From: Telopea speciosissima
Taxonomy: Eukaryota; Streptophyta; Magnoliopsida; Proteales; Proteaceae
Direction of reading: 5' to 3'
DNA length: 64,000 nt
NCBI RefSeq assembly: GCF_018873765.1
Contig: NC_057919.1
Span: forward strand, 68,876,984 to 68,940,983
In this document: positions 11,634 to 23,525 of the stretch, piece after piece
How the letters are laid out: every line of letters starts with the position of its first letter
Position numbering within the stretch: the stretch's first letter is position 1
The notes under the pieces: model-generated
What the model was told of the DNA's origin: nothing
The model's input: only the letters and a program-made list of their open reading frames with translations
Database searches by the model: none
Made by a program: the position numbers and the translations under genes

Positions 11634-12755
11634 AGGTGTGGCTAAAGGGAAACACTTTTGACAAAATTCCAACTTGAATAGACCCTAGTGGTAAAAAGTA
11701 GACATTTTGTTGGATTTGATAGATATACTATATAGTTCAAATCAGATCATATTTCGTATATATTATACACAAAATTGGATTTTTATTGATTGATTTGATC
11801 TCTAGCTCCCTACTTAGTAGTTAGTGGCAACTGTCTCTTGCCCATCTCTCCATCCCCTTCTTATGACAATTTATTGATCTGATCACCAAAATACACATTA
11901 TATTGGCCCTCTCTCTAGTGGTGCTTCCACTTGTCCTTGTCCATGTCAGCACACACACTGCGTGCTTCCACTTGTCCTTGTCCAAGAAGGTTGTCAATAT
12001 GTCAGTTCAGTCCAGTTTTAGTCTAAGCTAACCTGAAACCAAACTGTTAAGGAAGTTTTCGATTTCGATTGGTTTCAATTTTGGTCCTTTTTTTTGTTTT
12101 CGGTTTGTAATCAGACTAGTATTGGGTTTTGTGGTGTGGTTTCGGGTTTACATGTATACATTAGAAAATTAATGAGAAAATCCTTCTTCTTCTTCTCTTT
12201 CTTTTTTTTTTTTTTTTTTTTTTTTTGTCTTACGTGGCACTTCGAAGGTCATAATACCCAATACTGAAGTGAAACTAGAATCCTTCATTTCTAGTTATGT
12301 AGTTGTACTCACTGCATCAACTCGCCTAGTTTTGGGCCATGAGTACTCACATGATTAGTAGACAGAAAACCCACTCTGATATCATTTGATAACATGCAAA
12401 TCAACTAATGTGGGACTATAACCTTCATTCCTCCATGGAGCTGCGATGTTCTTGTATTATGCTAAAAGCCATCTTAGCATGCCAGTTGTAAGTGTCACTT
12501 GGCAATCCAACTAACACTTGATTACTCAAACCGTAAACCTGTTTGAGGGTGGGGATGAACACCCCCCAAAAATAAAATGTAACTCATCCAGATTAGTTCC
12601 TATCTATCCAACGGTCAAAATGGCTAAAACATCACTTGTTACGAACAAAAAAATTCCTATCAGGACTCATTACAATTCGATCAATACTTTTTTTTTTCAT
12701 TGTCGTTCAACTATTGGAAATTCAATTTCTTTTTTATTCTTCTCTAAAAGCAAAA
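11634..12755. other. 3' flank of the MATE gene and intergenic DNA
   Basis: No gene. A faint ggtttcg/ttcggttt repeat at 12000-12170 resembles the interior of the element at 7503-7892, and a T run lies at 12200-12226. Confidence 0.4.
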
Positions 12756-12764
12756 TTTCATTTA

Positions 12765-12937
12765 GGGATATAGTTTTCTGTCCGAAAATGTGACCTACGC
12801 CAGCACTCTCACGAGTCTATTTCTCTCTTCCCCATATGAAATTCACCCTTGCGCCAGGATTTTGAGGAGAGAGATAGACTCATGAGAGACTAGGAGTACT
12901 GGCGTAGACAATACTTTTGGACAGAGTTCTTTTTCTC
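12765..12937. mobile_element. Mutator-like MITE, 173 bp
   Basis: An exact 9-bp direct repeat tttcattta flanks it (12756-12764 and 12938-12946). The inverted arms begin gggatatagttttctgtcc and the complement of gagaaaaagaactctgtcc, and continue through the complementary pair acgccagcactctcacgagt and ctcatgagagactaggagta. It is non-coding, and its terminal pattern resembles 8993-9173. Confidence 0.72.
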
Positions 12938-13271
12938 TTTCATTTATTTAACGGTGGAAAACCAACCCCTAACAAAAAGAAGCCCAGCGACATGCATACG
13001 TTATAAAAAGTGGGGTTTTAAATTGACATCAAGTCACCCCAAACGACATGCTTTATGGTTTGCCACTTAGCCTTGTAAAAACCCCACAACAGTCTCTACC
13101 TTTCAGATGCAGACATGCAGTAGAAATAGAATAAATATTAAAAAAAAAAAAATGGATACGAAAAGCAACAATAAAGCATGCCATTTTGTGAGAGCTTTGG
13201 ACATGGACGTAAGTGCATCCATATGCTACCGTGTATCCTCATTTTCACTGGTTCTATAAGGGTTCTAAAAC

Positions 13272-13460
13272 GGATTCAGATCCTCTACTGTCGAGCTGCC
13301 CGACAGAACCCTACTATCAAGACATAACAAGACGGTAAATGATTGCCTTACTCTCACTTGGGCAAGACGCTTAGGCAGGGATAAGGCGGTCATTCCCCGC
13401 CTTACTGTGTCTTAGTAGTAGGGTCCTGCTTGGAAGCTCGGCAATAGAGGATCCAGATTG
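13272..13460. mobile_element. 189-bp foldback MITE, copy 1
   Basis: An exact 9-bp direct repeat ttctaaaac flanks it (13263-13271 and 13461-13469). The ends are ggattcagatcctctactg and the complement of caatctggatcctctattg. It is nearly palindromic throughout. A second copy of the same length, in the opposite orientation, lies at 42908-43096. Confidence 0.8.
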
Positions 13461-13589
13461 TTCTAAAACATGGTATTGGGTACCATATCGATGTATCTGG
13501 CCATATAAAACCAATTAGAGCTAAAAAAAAGCCTACCTTTTTATTTTAAAAAATCCATTTTTGGTTAATATAATCAATCCGTATCGATA

Positions 13590-13760
13590 CAACGATCCTA
13601 GGGTTCACAACACCCTAGAGGACAGTTAACCCATCATCCTAGGATTCACAAAACCTTAAAAAGGTTTTAGTATTTTCCCAAAACAACCTTGTGATATCAT
13701 CTCTCACCCATCCCACACCCACGGTGACCATGGATAAATGAAAACTTGATTCAAATCAAA
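13590..13760. repeat. Dispersed non-coding repeat
   Basis: Shares ordered motifs with 5860-5975 (agggttcacaa, a tatttt/ccc block, ccatgg then gaaaactt). Borders are not defined. Confidence 0.4.
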
Positions 13761-15394
13761 TTTGCTTGTTTTGTAATTAATTTTTTAATCTCGTAAATCT
13801 AAGCAATATTACATTACCTGGTGCTCTGTTTAATAGGGGAAAATTAGGAATACATTATGCATATGAGACAGACACCTTTTGAACACACCACATTTGTGGA
13901 CAAGACAACTGGATATACTCTTTTGTCCAATCTCCACGGGATCAGATGTCATTGTTGGGATCATTCATCATTGGCACCCTTCCCAGATATGTACAAGGAA
14001 AGCTAGCAGCCGTTCGATTTGGCTGCTGCTATTTATCTTGCAAACGAGGTACACATACAGGGTACAATTTCATGTGTATTTACTAAAATATCCGTGCTAG
14101 GTAGTGTATTGAGTCTTTTCTTTTTGGTACCAAAAAGGATAAAAAAAAAGGTAGTGTACTGGTTCATGAGTAAAAAGACAGTTTCAGAGTTTAAAAAATC
14201 GGGATCAGCCAATCCCGATTCCATCTGACTCGTTCGATCCTTGAATGGAAACTAGGGTTAAGGCATTAAGAGAGAAAGAGTTCCAAGAATCGGGATCAGA
14301 TCTCAGCCAATCGGGATCAGACGGATTGGCTGAGGCCAATTCCAATTCCGTCCGATCTAGATCGTTCAATCCTTGAATGGTAAATTGAGAGAGAGAAAGA
14401 GAAAGAAATTTCCAGTTTGGAGGTGATGTAACAATTTCAACCATATAGATGTCAAGATAATGATATGAATTAGTCACATGTCAAATTTTTAGTCATATTA
14501 ATCATATGAAAAAAGATCTTTGCCAGGTTGTGTGTTGCTTACACCCAGACACAAAAGTACGTGAAATTTCCACCACACCCCTATTAAATCAATATTTCAT
14601 CCATATTGATGCCTAGCACGTACTCTCATGGACTTCCGTGCTGATGTAGGGGCCAGATAACAACGTGAGATCTTCAAATCTACCTATCCACAAATTTCAA
14701 CATTTTTCCAATCTATCACGTGGCAAAACTTGAAATGCTTATGTAGAGATACCCTCTACACACCCTCCACAAACCCCCTATTTCTTTTGGTTTACAAATA
14801 TGAAGTTTGGGGATTGAAAGAAGCATTCCACGATCCTAAAAGTAGGTTAACCTTTTGGGATTGGTGTGTGATTACATTTTCACCAAAAAAAAATATGTCT
14901 AGTTCTCATTGGGAAGGAATCGGCTGAATATTCCTTCTGTCTCCCGCTTGACACAGTTTGACACACGGTGATACTTGATTGGCTCCAAATCTATAGTTGT
15001 AGAAAGAATATCAAGAGAACAAGCACGTGGGAAAACAAAAAAACGAAGCAATGAAACAGAATACCACAGAAGCTCAAAAATATCACAGCTCAAGATGACA
15101 AATTCAAAGTAGTTTTGCAACCAGACGCACTTAGCTAAACAATCAATAAAAATACAAAGAAGAAGAAGAAGAAGACAGAACTAGTAGAAATACATGCTGG
15201 ACTTGCTTCCAGTGTTGTCTGTCCTTACTTAACTTGTACACACACGGGTCCCTCACCGAGAAAGAGAAAATCTATTGCTCCAACTTAAAAAAACTACACT
15301 AATCTTAAACAGCAATGGAAATAAAACAACCATGATCTGGTATCTATTGATCCTGTATTCAGGACTTTCACTTAGTTATCACTTAGTCCATGCA
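13761..15394. other. Intergenic
   Basis: No gene supported. Between 14195 and 14380 the words aatcgggatcag and ccttgaatgg recur in direct and inverted order, pointing to a degraded repeat. The small frames at 14730-15120 match nothing I recognise. Confidence 0.4.
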
Positions 15395-15402
15395 CGAAGG
15401 TT

Positions 15403-16044
15403 TAGGGATGTAAACGGATCGAATTCGGTCGGATAGTGGCATTATCATATTCGTATCCGATTATATTTAGACGGATTCGGATAATATCCTATCGATTTTT
15501 GAACGGATTTGGATAATTTCCGGATAGTGATTTTTTGAATACAGATTCTCCTAAATGGATATGAATACGGATCGAATACGATTTTTTCGACTATCCGTTG
15601 ACATATTTACCGTTTTTATGATGAGGGTTAGGGAGACTTGAGAGTTCAGTAACTACCCTTTCTTCTACTCTTCTTAGTCTTTTATTCTCTTACGTTTTTT
15701 ACTTTTGATTTTTTAATAGATATGTAATTCCATGTATCACATTGCATAAAACAATATATATAAACCAATAGCAAATCCAGAAAAAGAATCACATTATCTT
15801 AACTTATAAATTTATAAAAATAAGATAACAAAATCCAATAAGGTAACTTAAAAGCATAGACAAACACAGAGTTATATTTCAGATATTTTATTATCATCGG
15901 ACTGCTAAACAAATCGGATAATAATCGGTCGGATAGGGAGATTATCATATTCGTATCCGATTAATTTCGGACGGATTCGGATTCTCCTAAACGGATACGA
16001 ACGCGGATCGAATACGGATTTACAAATATCCATTTACATCCCTA
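15403..16044. mobile_element. Non-autonomous hAT element, 642 bp
   Basis: Perfect 12-bp terminal inverted repeats tagggatgtaaa and tttacatcccta are flanked by an exact 8-bp direct repeat cgaaggtt (15395-15402 and 16045-16052). Both are hAT hallmarks. Subterminal regions (15405-15610 and 15900-16030) are packed with cggata, gaatacg and tatccga words. The AT-rich centre has no transposase frame. Confidence 0.8.
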
Positions 16045-16052
16045 CGAAGGTT

Positions 16053-17785
16053 CCCATTGCTTCCATCCAATACCAGACTGGTCCCCTTGAAGCACATTAC
16101 TCTCATTGGGTTTTTGTAGGTGAAGTTTCCATGTTTGAGAAAATGACCCAGTCAAATACTGGTGTCATTGGGTGTTGTTACCTAATTAGGATTTTAAACA
16201 TGATATTTTTGTACTAGAGGAGTTCAACCAGTGTCATAAAGAGTTAAAGATATAGTCATGGGACCATTGAACAGCAAAGTGGTGGCTACTGAAACTAATA
16301 GAACCTCCATTAAATAGAGCACCCACCATTCAGTAGGACCACTGAACACTATAAAATGAATACCTAACTTCATAGGACAGTTTGGAAGATATGTAACATG
16401 TTCACATTCTAACCACTACCCAAAAAAGAGTGAAGTGCATAGCTTACTTTTGTATGCTATTCACTCAAAGAGCATAGATTTCTAATGAATAGCATCAACA
16501 AGGAAGTTTTGAAAGATCAAGTTCCACACACCATAAGAGGGGGGGAATCAAGCATTACATTTGGCTCATGTCTGAAGTAGGCCTAAGATATAGAGGATTT
16601 TTCTGGAAGCAACTTTTAAGGATTTTCCTCAGAGCAACTTTTATTGTATTGTTTTAAATGATAATAGGGGTTTTTCAGTTTCCACCCATAGTCTATGTTG
16701 CCCACTTGCCTTTGTTTTAAATGATAATAGGGGTTTTTCAGGTTCCAGCCTTAGTCTATGTTGCCCACTTGCTTGGTTCTTTCTTGTCTTCCATTTTCAA
16801 TAGAAAAAGGTTATAACGGTAAGGGAGAGGGTTGGGCACATCTCTGGCCCAATAGAAAGGACGGGAAGGGGAGGGCAGAGGGCATATCAATAATCAAACT
16901 GTATCGACTCGTATCAATCGATACATTTTTTTTTGAAAAATAAGTGATCTTATCGGCCAATAAATAGATACTTAAAACCCTGGATAGAGATTTACAACAA
17001 GCACAAAATCTTAATTCTGAAACCATACTTAACTAATGCCATAGTACAAATATAAACTTTACATATTAGGGGGTTTTTTTCATTGGGGGGGGGGGGGTTG
17101 GGAGGGCAAATATTCATCCCAAGGACCAACCATGTTTGCACAACAATTGTATGGTCTTAAATTGGTGCAAGATCTCCAACCTGAGAGGACAGAGGGTTTA
17201 AGCCAAAGGCGTAGCCCAACATGAATCAAGATGGACACCCTGAAGAAATGAGACTCTTGGTGACAATGGACTCAGGCAACAAGATACCTTGACAATAAGC
17301 TGAAACAGCACAGCTGCAACGAAAAACAGTCGAGCACAATCAGAGACGTTCTTTAAAAGTGAATTTCTCTCTACCTAAAAACAAATGGTAATACAATCTA
17401 CCACATACCACCTACTATCTACTGGATATCTGTCAATTGTCATAGACCAAGAGGTAGTAGCAGGGATTGTATGTGATACGAACGAAGATTCATTGTAGGA
17501 TCAGCTAAAGAGCACTCTCAAGTGTATACAGAAGCAAAAGGTTCACACAGGGAAGACCCTCCCAAGCCAATATCCTCTTTAACCATTTCCAAGGAGAATG
17601 AAAATTAAGATGAATATTTACTACCCCCATTCAATGTAACCAGATGCTTTGATCACTAGAAGAGGAAAAACCCACTCCCAACCCCTCCAAACCCTGAAGT
17701 AGGACCAGCAAACACTACACAAGTATATCAACTTAGAAGTACATGGCATCAACATTGCATTCTTACATTGATCAAGTTGCTTGAC
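16053..17785. other. Intergenic / possible 3' region of the MCTS1 relic
   Basis: No exon seen. Contains the 63-bp tandem duplication at 16651-16772 and a T-run/G-run tract at 17070-17101. The part next to 17785 would be the 3' untranslated region of the ancestral MCTS1 transcript (minus strand). Confidence 0.4.
16651..16772. repeat. Tandem duplication, 63 bp x 2
   Basis: The unit starts gttttaaatgataatagggg at 16651 and again at 16714, and both copies run on to tctatgttgcccacttgc. There are few differences, so the duplication is recent. Confidence 0.9.
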
Positions 17786-17809
17786 TCATCCTCTGTCTAA
17801 CCCTTCCAT
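17786..17809 (-). pseudogene. MCTS1 relic, last exon
   Basis: Acceptor tgttgcag precedes eight codons: Met-Glu-Gly-Leu-Asp-Arg-Gly and a TGA stop. This fits the short tail that follows GLWK in plant homologues, and the phase (0) matches the preceding exon. Confidence 0.75.
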
Positions 17810-17836
17810 CTGCAACATAAAAAAAAAATGCAATAC

Positions 17837-17986
17837 TTAGGGTCAATTTGGTTAGAACTAAAGTAAGTGAAAATAACCACTGAAGTAAAATCAACATATT
17901 TTTCACTCATACTTCCAACCAAACACCATTGAAAAGTGTCCTTTTTCTTCTTTTCATTTCACTTCATTTCTAACCAAAAGGGCCTT
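17837..17986. mobile_element. MITE in last intron of the MCTS1 relic
   Basis: The inverted ends are gggtcaatttggttagaa and the complement of ggcccttttggttagaaatg. The sequence tta adjoins the left end, and tta also occurs one base beyond the right end, so a 3-bp duplication as in PIF/Harbinger MITEs is possible. No coding capacity. Confidence 0.5.
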
Positions 17987-19380
17987 TATGAATATAACAC
18001 AGTTCCCCTTACTTTGTTTTTGTTTTCCCCTTGCTTTTACTCATTAAGTTCTACTTTCTTTTTGTTTTCCTCTTACCTTTACTAATTCATTAAAACGAGT
18101 ACAAGCATGTTGAAGCTATTCAAACATTATGGGTTCCTCGGGAATTGATCCCAGGAAATTTTCCTACAGAGTTGCACCATAAAACTCAAAAGATATAATA
18201 GGACTTGCCTTGCTCACGCAACTTGACAGAGTGAAAGTGATGAAACCACTTCTGCCCTTCCATTTAGGATGTGAAGGTATGAAACTTAAATTATTGAACT
18301 ATAAAATATGATATACATGCATAAAATCATCTGGTGTCTAAATCAATCCATCCCAATCTGCTATATAGTCCACTACAGACGCCATCCAATTATTACACTG
18401 ATTTAATAAGTGTACAAGGCCAGCTCACCTCAAAGTGAGGATCAAGGGAAATGCCTAGAGGCTAAATCTAATAATCTTGAAGTTTAATGCCTCAATTGCA
18501 AATGTGAGGCACTCATGTGGGCAAACTCACACTTCGAAACTTAGAGCCATATGTGCTTCCATTAATCCAGAATTATCAGTGTCACTCTAGCAATCCTTTA
18601 TTTCGGTAGGAAGCAGCTAAGAAAATAAACATGCTTTGTTATTCATTTTAAAATACAGGACAGGTCTAATATCATGACCAGGCAGGCACTTGTTTCTGTT
18701 TCTAAATGACTGATACATGGCAGCCCAAGAAGTGTTTATGTAATCCTCATATCATCCCTTTCCCTGGGATAACTTTCAGTTCTATAGTAGAACAGACCCA
18801 CTTTTTCAAGCCGTCTGTTTTAAAAAATATTCAATGTCTGGTCATACGGCCATCTTAAAAAATTACCTCACAAGTTCTATTCAAACCCATCAATCACGCA
18901 ACACTCTAGAAACCATCACCTCTCTGATTCAGTCAGTGCACAATACATTTGTTACTATCACATTTTGTTATAAATTAACAATCTCTTGTTACTATGCAAT
19001 TAACAACTGTAAATCTTAATCTAGGCCTCTCCCAATTTTTTGTTTTACAATTCAACGGTTGAAGCATCGACGTATCTGTACCTCAATTTAAGTATCCTAC
19101 TTTCTTTTTAATTGTTTTTTCAATAAATTCTTTTCTTTAATTATTTTCAGTCACTTATTTGAAAACTAAACAATTTTTTCTTATTAAAATGATTTTTATC
19201 TGAAAAAGAAAAGGAAGAGACATTTGGATTCAAGGACTTTTATACTATAAATTCTGAAATAGATCACAGCTAGTCCAATAATTCCCACCAACAATAGCAT
19301 GTACAGTTCATTCTATGCAAGAAGCTTATATCCCTGTGAAATACTTATGAAAAAAAGAAACAGCAAAGACTTTGAAGTAC

Positions 19381-19444
19381 CTTCCATAGACCATCATTGA
19401 GAGAATGCATGTTATCAACACCAATTCCTTTGTTGATAGCTCTT
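19381..19444 (-). pseudogene. MCTS1 relic, NKGIG-VDNMH exon
   Basis: 64 nt bounded by acceptor ttattgcag and donor gtactt. Reads AINKGIGVDNMHSLNDGLWK, the highly conserved MCTS1 C-terminal signature (human has VNKGIGIENIHYLNDGLW). The first base completes a codon begun in the previous exon, which I cannot find. Confidence 0.9.
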
Positions 19445-19647
19445 CTGCAATAACCAATAATGAAGATGGTAACAATGATTAAAAAGGAGAAAAAGAGGAC
19501 CATACTTGCAAAACCAAATAAGAAAGATGAAGAAGGTAGCTATTGGCAGTGCACAAAAAAAATTCACCAATCTGGAGAGGAAAAAAAAAAACAAATTTTA
19601 ACAATACTTTTTTTTTCTTCCTCATATTGGCAGCTAATTGTCGAGTT

Positions 19648-20485
19648 ATGATTGTCCAATTGGGTCAGTTGTGCCTCAGTAGACTTTATTTTGGCCCATG
19701 GTTGGAATCTATAGGCCTTAGGCTTCTTATTTTTGGGTTTATTGATGTAATGAGCTTAATATATAAGCCCAAAAGGAGGGGGTAATGTGGGTGCATGGAA
19801 TTAGTAGTTAAATTGAGTGTTCAAGTTAGATTAGGATACTTACTAGCTAGATAGAATTCTGTTTTGAGTTTATCTACTTTACTGAATGTATTAGAATGAT
19901 TAGGAGTCCTTTTATGACTCAAATTAGGAATTTTAGAAGGTCTATATATATGTAATACACCCCCCATCAATTAGAGATGATTTGAGTAAAGAATATAAGT
20001 TTTTACTAAGAGTTTTGGTGCTGTTGAGCAATGTATACGGGATTGACATTCCAAATCTGATTTCTTCTCTTCTCTTCCATTCTCTTCTTCTCTCTTCTTC
20101 CTCCCAAGAAGATTGATCTCATATCTCTTCCCTTCCCTTCCATCAATCTGATTTCTTCCCTTAACAATGCAGTAGCAGCCCTTTCTGACCATTAGAAACC
20201 CTAGATTCCTTCATCTTTTTCTTTTCAAAAACCCAGAAACCTAACCCTAACTTAATGCCAATTCAATTCCAGCACATTTTCCACCATTAAAACTTAACGT
20301 AACCTTCACTGATAGACTCCCCTACATCAACATAACCTAACCCTACCATCAAACCCTGGGTCCTACCAAACCCTAACCCTAATTTGACCTAAAAATCCTA
20401 TTTTGACCTAGCTGAACTTACCAGTCATAGCAGATCCTGGTTATTGGCTTCTAGTTCGATCCCTTCCATCTAGAACTACATAACT
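19648..20485 (+). mobile_element. Gypsy-type LTR (family B), plus orientation
   Basis: Collinear with the reverse complement of about 27363-26800. Both run from ccaattgggtca through ttattttggcccatggttgg, ctagctagatagaattctgt, tatatatgtaata and gttttggtgctgttgagca. The 3' part (20200-20485) has aaccctaa words and ends like the LTR at 54016-55232 (ttggcttctag, then gaactacat). No internal domain adjoins it, so it is a solo LTR or a truncated end. Confidence 0.7.
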
Positions 20486-21275
20486 AATACAGGACTATCA
20501 TTCAAGACATATGAAGTAACAAAGAGATGCAACAGGAAGGCACTCATCCGTAGACCATCCTACTAGGACGAAGGCAAGCAGAAAATCTCAATTTTCTGAA
20601 TATAATGGAAAAATATGAACATGAACCACAATCTCAAATTTGGAATCATGGTTCAGAATTTGGGAAAACACCCAAATTTGATCTACCTATGGACATACCA
20701 TTTAAGGGGGGTGTTGTTCGGTGCGTTGATTCATTCAAATAGAGTAAGTTGGTGGGGTAGCTAGATGTCTCATTCCTATGGGAGCCAAATCCATATCTTG
20801 CAGCTCCACTGGCAACAGATGAACCAATGGTGTCACTACCACATACATCTTGCCTCTCTTCCACCTCCCTACCAAGCCTTTAAAATCACTTATTTAAATG
20901 CATTTACACTTTTTTGAAGAAATTACCCCCTCTCCCTCTCTATGCCACCACCCAGCCATCCTTATCTCTCTTTCACTCTCCCCCATCCTCCGCTTCACCC
21001 TCTTTTTGTCCTCCTCCCCCCCCCCTAATTTATTTTCCTTTTGGGGCTTACCATATTTGACAATCCTACGCTCTTGCTTCACTCCATGCTCCGGCTGCTT
21101 AGTATAAATTTTTTTTTTGGGCCAGGAGGGGGGAGTTAGATAAGTATTATCAATGACTTTCCCCTATGCCTTCCAGGTGTTTATAACTCTCTACACCTTA
21201 AAACTAAGGTTTGTGCCTCATTCTAGCCACCAAACTATGGATCATATTCTTCTCGGCTAATCTAGGTCGGTCAAT
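20486..21275. other. Unassigned sequence between LTR and TRIM
   Basis: A 72-codon minus frame (20864-20646), rich in Ser, Gly and Arg, extends upstream without a stop for several codons and may be a piece of an element protein, but I do not recognise it. A pyrimidine-rich block lies at 20925-21030. Nothing else is supported. Confidence 0.3.
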
Positions 21276-21629
21276 TGATGCAGTGAATGTGCTCCATGGC
21301 CAAGAATGGGAGGGGAATTTTGTCCCACATCGGTTGAGTAGTGTGCAGTAGTTTAACTTATGACCTTGGAAGGGCCTCTCCACCCTGAAGCTCAAGCTTT
21401 TGGGTTGAACGCTATTGAGTGGTATCATAGTGGGTTGTTTGTACACAGGCCACGTGGGGCCCATGGCCTAAAGCTGGGGGGAGTTGATGCAGTGAATGCG
21501 CTCCATAGCCAGGAATGGGAGGGGAGTTTAGTCCCACATCGGTCGAGTAGTGTACGGCAGTTTGGCTTATGACCTTGGAAGGGCTTCTCCACACTGAAGC
21601 TCGGGCTTTTGGGTTGGATGCCATTATCA
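21276..21629 (+). mobile_element. TRIM (miniature LTR retrotransposon)
   Basis: Two direct repeats of about 143-145 bp (21276-21418 and 21485-21629) both begin tgatgcagtgaatg and contain gtcccacatcgg, a phrase frequent in plant TRIM LTRs. Just after the first repeat is tggtatcatagtggg (21420-21434), close to the Met-tRNA primer-binding site. Just before the second is the purine tract aaagctggggggag. No coding region. No target duplication was found. Confidence 0.7.
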
Positions 21630-21964
21630 ACCCATGGTTGTGTCCCTCCACTAATGAACAGAAAACCTTTTGGTAGTTCAGGAGCCAAAATTCATGGATT
21701 AAGAAAGCTAAGGGATGTTCCTAAATTTCAAATATCCTTATGCTTTCCATGAATATCCTAAATTTTCTTCTAAAATTTCCAACATTCTACAGGATTACAA
21801 AAATACCCCATTGATGCACCTAAGCTAGGCAGAAATACTTTTGCTATAATGTTACAGGTATTCTCCCCAAACCTGCACAACTTGCTGAGGAGAGCTTTGT
21901 AAACCACAAGAAAAGGCTTCAAACTACACCGTTGTACCTTTATTACTAAAACCTTCATCCCAAG

Positions 21965-22262
21965 CTATTAGGGGTACGATGTCTTGTATTCCAACTTTAA
22001 GGACTATATGGGTATTTCAGTAACATTCCTGTATAGAGTTTCGCTATAAATTTGTAGCGGGGGTTCTTTCTCTAAAATTCAATCTGAGAGAGGTGTGAGG
22101 ACGAGCAGCTGTAACCCAATTCTCTATTGATAGTGAAACAGATCTCATCTCACAGTGGGCGTAGGCAATCTTGTCGAACCACGTAAATCCTTATGTCTGT
22201 GTGATTGTTGTTTGCGATTTCCATTCTTTTTTGCATCGTTATAAATTTTGTGTTTCAACAAA
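21965..22262 (+). mobile_element. 5' LTR of Copia element A
   Basis: Ends immediately before the primer-binding site. It contains a TATA-like gctataaatttgta near 22040 and the U5-like phrase gtaggcaatcttgtcgaacc at about 22162. The left border could not be fixed, since no second LTR is present for comparison. Confidence 0.55.
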
Positions 22263-22263
22263 T

Positions 22264-22276
22264 TGGTATCAGAGCC
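22264..22276 (+). other. Primer-binding site of element A
   Basis: tggtatcagagcc matches the 3' end of plant initiator Met-tRNA, the usual Copia primer. Confidence 0.85.
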
Positions 22277-22310
22277 TCCAAATTTTCTGTTTCCTAGGAT
22301 TTTCTATCAT

Positions 22311-23232
22311 GATGGCAGAGATATCGAGTGTCAAGCACGAAGTTCAATGGGAAAAACAACTTCACCCTTTGACGGCAAAGGATGAAGGATCTTCTGATAC
22401 AACAGGGTTTGGCAAAAACTCTGTTGGGGAAGTCGAAGAAACCTAAAAAAGTGAGTGATGAAGACTAGGAAGAGATGGAGGATAATGTGATAAGCGTCAT
22501 CCGTTTGAATCTATCAGATGATGCCCTACGATATATGGTGATCTCGAATCTGCACCAGAGGTATGGGCGAAACTTGAAAGTTTCTACATGATGAAGTCCC
22601 TGACGAACAAGTTGTTCGTGAAGAAGCAATTGTATTCTCTACAGATGGAGGAAGGTACGGATCTGTTAGAATATCTCACCATGTTCAATCAGATCATAAG
22701 CCAACTTGCAAGTCTGGAGGTTTTGATTAAGGATGAAGATAAAACGTTATTGCTGCTACCGTCACTTCCAGCATCGTGTGATCACCTAGTAATGACTCTT
22801 TTGTACGGAAAGGAGACCCTTGAGACTGATGAAATCACGACTAAATTGATGTATAATGAAACAAGGAAGAGGGCTAGCGGTACTAAATTTCAATGAGAAG
22901 GTCTCTTTGGGAATGTCAAGGAATAGGAAAGGGAGAGATCAAATCAGAAGAGATCTGGGAGCAGAGGTCGATTGAAATCAAAAGGGGGGAAAACAAAGTT
23001 GTCCTGTTACTACTGTAAAAAGAAAGGCCATCTGAAGAGAGATTGTATGAAGAAGAAGGCGGACTTAAAGAAGAAAGGTGTAGATAAAGCATCTGAGAAA
23101 GCCATCGTGGCTGATAGCTTAGAAGGAGATGATGTAGATGTACTCTCTTTATCATCAGGTAAGAATCCACTCTCTGATTCTTGGATTTTAGATTCTGGTT
23201 GTTTATATCACATGTGTCCACACAAGGATTAG
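22311..23232 (+). pseudogene. Copia A gag and protease region, broken
   Basis: After a start at 22311 the gag frame is shifted near 22440 and again later. The 22588-22896 frame is a typical Copia gag middle (LYSLQMEEGTDLLEYLTMFN). The zinc knuckle CYYCKKKGHLKRDC lies at about 23007-23048. The protease motif reads WILDSG followed by Cys instead of Ala at about 23181, and a stop follows at 23230. Resembles Tnt1-type elements. Confidence 0.85.
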
Positions 23233-23525
23233 TTTGATACATGCCAATCATACATTGATGGGTCTATTCTAATGGGGAATGATGCGGTATGCAAGATCAT
23301 TGGGATAGGTACTATAAAAATCAGGATGTTTGATGGGATGGTAAGAACTTCATCAGATGTGAGACATGTTCCAGAACTAAGGAAAAACTTAGTATCTTTG
23401 GGGGCACTAAGACTCTAATGGCTTCAGGTATACAACAAGAAGTGGAATTCATAAGTTATTAAGGGAGCTATGGTGTCATGAAAGGGTAGATAACAGGAAA
23501 CCTATAGAGACTCATAGGGAGTACA

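Noticed and set aside
20200-20410. aaccctaa words as interstitial telomere repeat
   Set aside because: They are scattered, irregular and part of the Gypsy-type LTR (similar words recur at 54820-55010).
21204-21688. Overlapping 70-87 codon frames as a possible small protein family
   Set aside because: They fall on the TRIM direct repeats and repeat each other because the LTRs do.
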